Assembly: GCA_028678555.1 (NCBI GenBank)
Contig: JAJRDF010000049.1
Span: 1-8,745 of the forward strand
Reading direction: 5' to 3'
DNA: 8,745 nucleotides
DNA from: Methanomicrobiales archaeon
GTDB taxonomy: Archaea > Halobacteriota > Methanomicrobia > Methanomicrobiales > JACTUA01
Notes under the pieces: generated by a model
What the model was told of the DNA's origin: nothing
Seen by the model: only the letters and a program-made list of their open reading frames with translations
The model's database searches: none
Program-made: the position numbers and the translations under genes
In this document: in pieces, positions 5,647 to 8,745 of the stretch
Numbering within the stretch: position 1 is the stretch's first letter
Layout of the letters: the number at the start of each line of letters is the position of its first letter

Positions 5647-6360
5647 ATGGCGAGGAGAGAGGACCAGAAATTCAGGATACCGGATGAACAGATCATCGAG
5701 AATCTCACCCATGGGGACCGGAAACTCCGATTGAATTACCTGGACCTTCTGAAGGTGATGACCTGGTACGGCTGGGAACCCCAGGCCTTCGTTGCCGGAG
5801 GCGGAATTCCGGCACTCATCCGCTGCCTGGATGCCAATGACGAGGAGGCCTGGGAGCTTTCCGCGAAACTGATCGGGTACGTTGTCGAGATGTGCGGGAG
5901 CGAGACCACAGGGGCGGCGGATGCCGTCCCGTCCCTCATGAAACTCTTCGACAAATCCTCAGTGACGATCCCGGGGAAACTCCTTGCCCGGAACCAGAAA
6001 TCCCTCCGGGAAGCCGCCGGCCAGACCCTGGTGAAGATCGGTGCCCCCGCCGTGGAGTCCCTCACCCTTGCCCTGAAACATCCCGGCTGGGACATCCGGT
6101 TCAACGCCGCCAGGGCCCTGGGGAGGATCAGGGACACGAGGGCCGTGGAACCACTCTGTGAAATCCTGATGGATCCTTCACGGATGGTCCGGAGCTCTTC
6201 GGCATGGGCCCTGGGGGAGATCGGTGAGGAGCGGGCGAAAGCTTCCCTCGAGAAAGCCTACCGGTATGCCCTGAGGGAAGGGGACCTCTCCACCCAGTAC
6301 ACCATCAACGCGGCGCTGGAACAGATCGAGGAACGGCGGTTCCAGAAGAACCGGGAGTGA
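5647..6360 (+). CDS. HEAT-repeat (E-Z/PBS-lyase-like) protein
   Basis: This soluble all-helical repeat protein of 237 residues is probably a protein-interaction scaffold. The HEAT units resemble the E-Z type first seen in phycobilisome lyases, but archaea have no phycobilisomes, so no lyase activity is implied. The clearest repeats are residues 118-145 (SLREAAGQTLVKIGAPAVESL), 148-176 (DIRFNAARALGRIRDTRAVEPL) and 179-207 (RMVRSSSAWALGEIGEERA). The first 100 residues are more divergent, with helices such as GGGIPALIRCLDANDEEAWE. The C-terminus is charged (EQIEERRFQKNRE). ATG 5647 is preferred because it follows GGTGGGGATC and lies about 27 bases after the predicted transcription start; upstream in-frame ATGs at 5530, 5575 and 5611 precede that start. 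A related repeat protein lies at 7636-8241. Confidence 0.85.
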   Translation: MARREDQKFRIPDEQIIENLTHGDRKLRLNYLDLLKVMTWYGWEPQAFVAGGGIPALIRCLDANDEEAWELSAKLIGYVVEMCGSETTGAADAVPSLMKLFDKSSVTIPGKLLARNQKSLREAAGQTLVKIGAPAVESLTLALKHPGWDIRFNAARALGRIRDTRAVEPLCEILMDPSRMVRSSSAWALGEIGEERAKASLEKAYRYALREGDLSTQYTINAALEQIEERRFQKNRE

Positions 6361-6361
6361 A

Positions 6362-6377
6362 GGACCCGTACGGGTTC
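6362..6377 (+). terminator. Short hairpin just after the HEAT-gene stop codon
   Basis: ACCC-GTAC-GGGT (6364-6375) is a perfect 12-base palindrome two bases beyond the TGA, extended by a G-T wobble and a G-C pair to 6362-6377. The following CCCTCCTTGT is pyrimidine-rich but not a T-run. A terminator role is possible. Confidence 0.3.
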
Positions 6378-6388
6378 CCCTCCTTGTG

Positions 6389-6431
6389 CCGGTGATGGCA
6401 GGTCCCGGTTCCCGGGATATCACCGGGAACC
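6389..6431 (+). promoter_or_regulatory. Two mutually exclusive hairpins upstream of the aldo/keto reductase gene
   Basis: GGTTCCCGG (6407-6415) pairs perfectly with CCGGGAACC (6423-6431) across a 7-base loop. CCGGTGAT (6389-6396) pairs perfectly with ATCACCGG (6419-6426). The two structures share 6423-6426, so only one can form at a time. This looks like an attenuator or a small riboswitch-type switch in a leader RNA, about 95 bases before the reductase start. It could also be the terminator of the HEAT gene. The pairing is seen; the function is inferred. Confidence 0.35.
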
Positions 6432-6484
6432 CCGCACCCCGCGGATCATCCCTGGATCTCGCTGGGGTAACAGCAACCCTTTTC

Positions 6485-6505
6485 AGTGAGATGGTGCCTC
6501 TCACT
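6485..6505 (+). promoter_or_regulatory. AGTGAGA/TCTCACT inverted repeat before the reductase start
   Basis: AGTGAGA (6485-6491) and TCTCACT (6499-6505) form a perfect 7-base inverted repeat with a 7-base spacer. It ends six bases before a possible SD (GAGG, 6511-6514). It could be an operator or a leader hairpin affecting translation. Confidence 0.28.
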
Positions 6506-6524
6506 TGTACCCGAGGCAGTGGGG

Positions 6525-7376
6525 ATGTCAGGGATACGGGGTCTGGTACTCGGCCGGACCGGGCGAACGGTCAGCCGGGTCGGTCTGGGAGGGGAGGGCA
6601 TCCTCAGGACCCACGGCCAGGCAGACCGGGCGCAGGCCGTCATTGACGAGGCAGTAGGGCAGGGGATCACGTACTTCGACTCCGCGAGGGTGTATGCCGG
6701 GAGTGAAGGCTACCTGGGCCGGTACTGGGCCTGCCACCCGGAAGACCGGTCACGGATCTTCCAGACCTCCAAGTCGGCATCCCGCGATGCCGAAGGAGCC
6801 CTGGCAGACCTGGCCCGGACCCTTGCCTCGCTCCAGACAGATCATCTGGATCTCTGGCAGATCCACGATATCCGTACCTGGGACGACATCGGAGAGATCG
6901 AGGCGGAAGGCGGGGCGCTGGATGCCTTCCTCCAGGCGAAGAAGGAAGGCCACGTGCATCATATCGGCGTTACGGGCCACCATGACCCGGCTGTCCTGAC
7001 CCATGCCGTTGGTCACTGGCAGGTGGACACCGTGCTCCTCCCCGTGAATCCCGTGGAAGGGGTTCTTTCAGGCTTCACCACCGAGACGATCCCCGCTGCC
7101 CGTGAGCGGGGACTTGGGATCATCGGGATGAAGGTACTGGGCGGTTCCCACCTTCTGGCCCCCGATGCGGGGATCACGCCGGCAATCCTGATCCGCTATG
7201 CCCTGTCGAGGGGAGTGACACTCGCGATCGTAGGCTGCAGCACCCCTGCCGAGGTGCTGACGCTGGCCACGGCGGGGAGAGACCATGAGGAGATGGAACC
7301 GAGGGAGATGGCCCTGCTGGAGGAGCAGTTCCGTCCGTTTGCCCGCGAACTGGCGTATTACCGGGGGTTTGTGTGA
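6525..7376 (+). CDS. Aldo/keto reductase
   Basis: This cytosolic NAD(P)H-dependent carbonyl reductase of the aldo/keto reductase superfamily has 283 residues and an eight-stranded barrel fold; its substrate is unknown. The catalytic tetrad is complete: D52 and Y57 (ITYFDSARVYAGSE), K83 (IFQTSKS) and H114 (LDLWQIHDI). Typical later segments are IGVTGHHDP (147-155), GLGIIGMKVLGGSHL (196-210), and IRYALSRGVTLAIVGCSTPAEV (223-244), the last being the region that usually grips the cofactor phosphate. Many archaeal relatives carry a C-terminal 4Fe-4S domain; none of its Cys clusters is here, and the protein stops soon after the barrel. ATG 6525 gives the family N-terminus (LVLGRTGRTVSRVGLGG) with GAGG ten bases before; the in-frame GTG at 6519 is an alternative. 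Upstream DNA holds two possible RNA switches or operators. Confidence 0.92.
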   Translation: MSGIRGLVLGRTGRTVSRVGLGGEGILRTHGQADRAQAVIDEAVGQGITYFDSARVYAGSEGYLGRYWACHPEDRSRIFQTSKSASRDAEGALADLARTLASLQTDHLDLWQIHDIRTWDDIGEIEAEGGALDAFLQAKKEGHVHHIGVTGHHDPAVLTHAVGHWQVDTVLLPVNPVEGVLSGFTTETIPAARERGLGIIGMKVLGGSHLLAPDAGITPAILIRYALSRGVTLAIVGCSTPAEVLTLATAGRDHEEMEPREMALLEEQFRPFARELAYYRGFV

Positions 7377-7429
7377 TTGACCAGTCTCGTGATCCGAATC
7401 CGTGCGGCAGTCAGAGACACCGACGTGAG

Positions 7430-7455
7430 GCCGGAGGGGGAGACCCCCTCCCGGC
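7430..7455. terminator. Strong GC-rich hairpin between convergent genes
   Basis: GCCGGAGGGGG (7430-7440) pairs with CCCCCTCCCGGC (7444-7455) around an AGA loop, giving 11 base pairs with one bulged C. It lies about 55 bases past the reductase stop. No T-run follows in either direction, so a bidirectional stop or transcript-stabilising role is inferred. Confidence 0.4.
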
Positions 7456-7482
7456 CCCTCCCCCGTGAGGATAGCCTGATCT

Positions 7483-7498
7483 TCGGTTGATGAACCGA
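7483..7498. terminator. TCGGTT-GATG-AACCGA hairpin between convergent genes
   Basis: This is a perfect 6-base stem with a 4-base loop in the 259-base gap that separates the 3' ends of the reductase gene and the second HEAT gene. It forms a second candidate 3'-end structure near the stronger hairpin at 7430-7455. The rest of the gap (7500-7635) shows G-runs and an imperfect GGAGCC repeat (7551-7556 and 7561-7566 region) but no gene. Confidence 0.3.
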
Positions 7499-7635
7499 GT
7501 TGATTCACCTGACCCGGAACACCGGCGGGGGGTGCCCACGCGGGGGGGACGGAGCCTCGGCGGAGCCCCCGGGAGCGTCTCACCAGTACGGAGCGAAAAG
7601 AATGAACCGACCTGCTGCCACGGGAAGAAACCTCG

Positions 7636-8241
7636 TCAGAGGGGACGTGGGGCGAGGCGGGCCAGGGACTCCTCTGCCTCCAGCCGGACCCCTTCGGCGG
7701 GATCCTGGAGCGCCCTTTTCAGGGACTCCACCGCCCGCTGATCCCCAATCTCGCCCAGGGCCACCGCCGCCACGCCCCGGACGTCCTCGCTGGCGTCGTC
7801 CAGGGCACGAATCAGGGGCTCCACAGCCCTCGGGTCCCTGATCTCCCCCAGGGCGAGGCCTGCCACGATCCGGACCCCTTCCCTGCGGTCAGCCAGCAGG
7901 TGAATCAGGGGCTCCACGGCCGGGGCACCGATATCACCCAGGATGTCGGAAATGGTGACGAGTATATCCCCCTCCGCTTTCCCTGCCGCTTCCACAAGAG
8001 CCGGGATCGCGGGGATCCCTATCTTCCCCAGTGCCACGCCGGCCAGCAGGTGGACCTCGGGCATCGGGGAGAAGAGCGCTTCCACGAGGGCCGGCACCGC
8101 GTCCTCCCCGTTCTCAATGAGGGTATCCAGGGCATCGCTCCGTTTCGTGACATCCGGATCCCCCAGTGCGGAGATGAGCTCCGCGATCCGGGACGCCTGC
8201 TCCCTCTTGTGAGCGGGGGGGGACTCTCTTCCGGTCATCAT
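7636..8241 (-). CDS. HEAT-repeat (E-Z/PBS-lyase-like) protein
   Basis: This 201-residue soluble protein is made almost wholly of HEAT units, probably a binding scaffold with no catalytic motif. Repeats are visible at about 31-58 (VTKRSDALDTLIENGEDAVPAL), 62-85 (EVHLLAGVALGKIGIPAIPAL), 92-116 (ILVTISDILGDIGAPAVEPL), 122-147 (GVRIVAGLALGEIRDPRAVEPL), 153-178 (DVRGVAAVALGEIGDQRAVESL) and a final partial unit at 184-196. They are more regular than those of the protein at 5647-6360. Phrases such as ALGEIG and RAVEPL are shared, but the two genes are not close copies. The start is ATG 8241 (the ATG at 8238 is the alternative); AGGA lies five bases before it but is folded into a hairpin. The longer frame to 8457 runs over the divergent LysE gene and its N-terminus is not protein-like. 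Confidence 0.88.
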   Translation of the reverse strand: MMTGRESPPAHKREQASRIAELISALGDPDVTKRSDALDTLIENGEDAVPALVEALFSPMPEVHLLAGVALGKIGIPAIPALVEAAGKAEGDILVTISDILGDIGAPAVEPLIHLLADRREGVRIVAGLALGEIRDPRAVEPLIRALDDASEDVRGVAAVALGEIGDQRAVESLKRALQDPAEGVRLEAEESLARLAPRPL

Positions 8242-8242
8242 G

Positions 8243-8268
8243 GGGATCCTGAAGAATTGCCGGATCCC
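8243..8268 (-). promoter_or_regulatory. Hairpin that sequesters the Shine-Dalgarno of the second HEAT gene
   Basis: Read on the minus strand, GGGATCC (8268-8262), a 12-base loop and GGATCCC (8249-8243) form a perfect 7-base stem one base before the ATG at 8241. The only SD-like bases, AGGA (8250-8247), lie in the 3' arm. Folding would hide the ribosome-binding site, as in RNA thermometers or translational switches. Confidence 0.35.
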
Positions 8269-8334
8269 ACTGGCACCTTCCCCTTCATCAACCTGCTGAA
8301 ACACGGTCCGCGATCTCCCGTGGTGCCCGTCTCC

Positions 8335-8341
8335 CTTATCC
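8335..8341 (+). promoter_or_regulatory. Weak TATA-like element CTTATCC before the LysE gene
   Basis: CTTATCC resembles the TTTATCC elements before 472 and 5647. Normal spacing would put the transcription start near 8360-8365, right at the ATG (8366), which has no clear SD. This would give a leaderless or almost leaderless message. Confidence 0.3.
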
Positions 8342-8365
8342 CGCCGTGTCTCCCAGCTGGTACCG

Positions 8366-8745
8366 ATGCTCTCTGCCATCACCGGAAACCTGGTCCTGGG
8401 CTTTGTCATCGGCCTCACGGGAGCTCTTGCGCCGGGACCAACGCTGGTGGCCACCATGGGAGCGAGCCTTCGGGACGGGTGGAAGGCGGGACCGGTGGTG
8501 ACGCTGGGTCACGCCCTGGTGGAGACCGTCATCTTCGTCCTGATCCTGGCAGGCATATCGACGTCAGCGGTGAAGTTCACGGGATGGATTGCGCTGGTCG
8601 GGGGTGCAGCCCTCGTGCTCTTCGGGCTCCTCACCCTCCGATCCGCCGTGCGGGACAGTCCCCCGCAGCAGGGGGATGGACCCACCGGGAGCTCCCTCGT
8701 GGCCGGTATCGTGACAAGCATCACCAACCCCTACTTCTGGATCTG
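8366..8745 (+). CDS. LysE-family exporter, 5' part (cut by window end)
   Basis: This is the first 126 residues of a LysE/RhtB-type membrane exporter, a family that expels amino acids such as lysine, arginine or threonine; the gene continues beyond the window (about 200 residues is usual). The first helix (LVLGFVIGLTGALAPGPTLVAT, with the APGP motif at 22-25) is followed by the conserved loop GASLRDGWKAGPVVTLGHALVE (32-53). Helices follow at about 50-66 and 71-91, then a polar linker (96-108). The last residues, VTSITNPYFWI, are the family's Asn-Pro motif at the start of the next helix. ATG 8366 starts just before the first helix. No SD is seen, and a weak TATA 25 bases upstream suggests a leaderless message. 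It is divergent from the HEAT gene at 7636-8241, with 124 bases between starts. Confidence 0.88.
   Translation, partial: MLSAITGNLVLGFVIGLTGALAPGPTLVATMGASLRDGWKAGPVVTLGHALVETVIFVLILAGISTSAVKFTGWIALVGGAALVLFGLLTLRSAVRDSPPQQGDGPTGSSLVAGIVTSITNPYFWI

Noticed and set aside
7636..8241. Tandem DNA repeats suggestive of a CRISPR or minisatellite
   Set aside because: The recurring words come from the repeated HEAT units of the encoded protein, are imperfect, and stay in frame.
8509..8727. 72-codon minus-strand ORF opposite the LysE gene
   Set aside because: Shadow of the LysE reading frame, which carries the APGP and NPYFW motifs.

Overview
The window looks like a chromosomal segment of a high-GC archaeon, most likely a methanogen of the Methanomicrobiales type. 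The evidence is indirect. There are TATA-like promoter elements about 50 bases before start codons, strong Shine-Dalgarno (SD) sites, E-Z type HEAT-repeat proteins, a TMEM175-type channel, and a Cys-rich lipoprotein of a style I associate with methanogens and some candidate-phylum bacteria. There is no rRNA, tRNA or methanogenesis gene to fix the taxonomy, so this is inference. I see no CRISPR array, insertion sequence, integrase or phage gene.

Layout, left to right. Positions 1-471 hold no convincing protein gene. They contain an AT-rich island, a good archaeal BRE/TATA promoter with no ORF behind it, and stable hairpins that may belong to a small RNA. Two plus-strand enzyme genes follow: an isochorismatase-family cysteine hydrolase, which needs a CTG start at 472 to keep its catalytic Asp, and a pirin. 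Next is a minus-strand block, read right to left: an RDD membrane protein (4783-5403), a TMEM175/DUF1211 channel (4015-4659), a Cys-rich lipoprotein (3159-3917) and an N-formylglutamate amidohydrolase family protein (2291-3103). From 5647 the plus strand carries a HEAT-repeat protein and an aldo/keto reductase. A second HEAT-repeat protein (7636-8241) lies on the minus strand, convergent with the reductase. A LysE-family exporter begins at 8366 on the plus strand and runs off the window.

How the genes fit together. Nothing here forms a recognised pathway. The minus-strand block puts three envelope-associated products side by side (RDD protein, potassium-channel family protein, secreted lipoprotein), but the gaps of 55 to 123 bases do not prove one operon. 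The plus-strand genes are small metabolic or detoxification enzymes.

I found no clearly new multi-gene system. The most interesting signals are in the non-coding DNA and at gene starts: the orphan promoter with hairpins near 130-275, a dyad between TATA and SD at 428-441, two mutually exclusive hairpins at 6389-6431 before the reductase, and a hairpin that buries the SD of the second HEAT gene at 8243-8268. Among the proteins, the lipoprotein with 20 cysteines besides its lipid anchor is the least explained.
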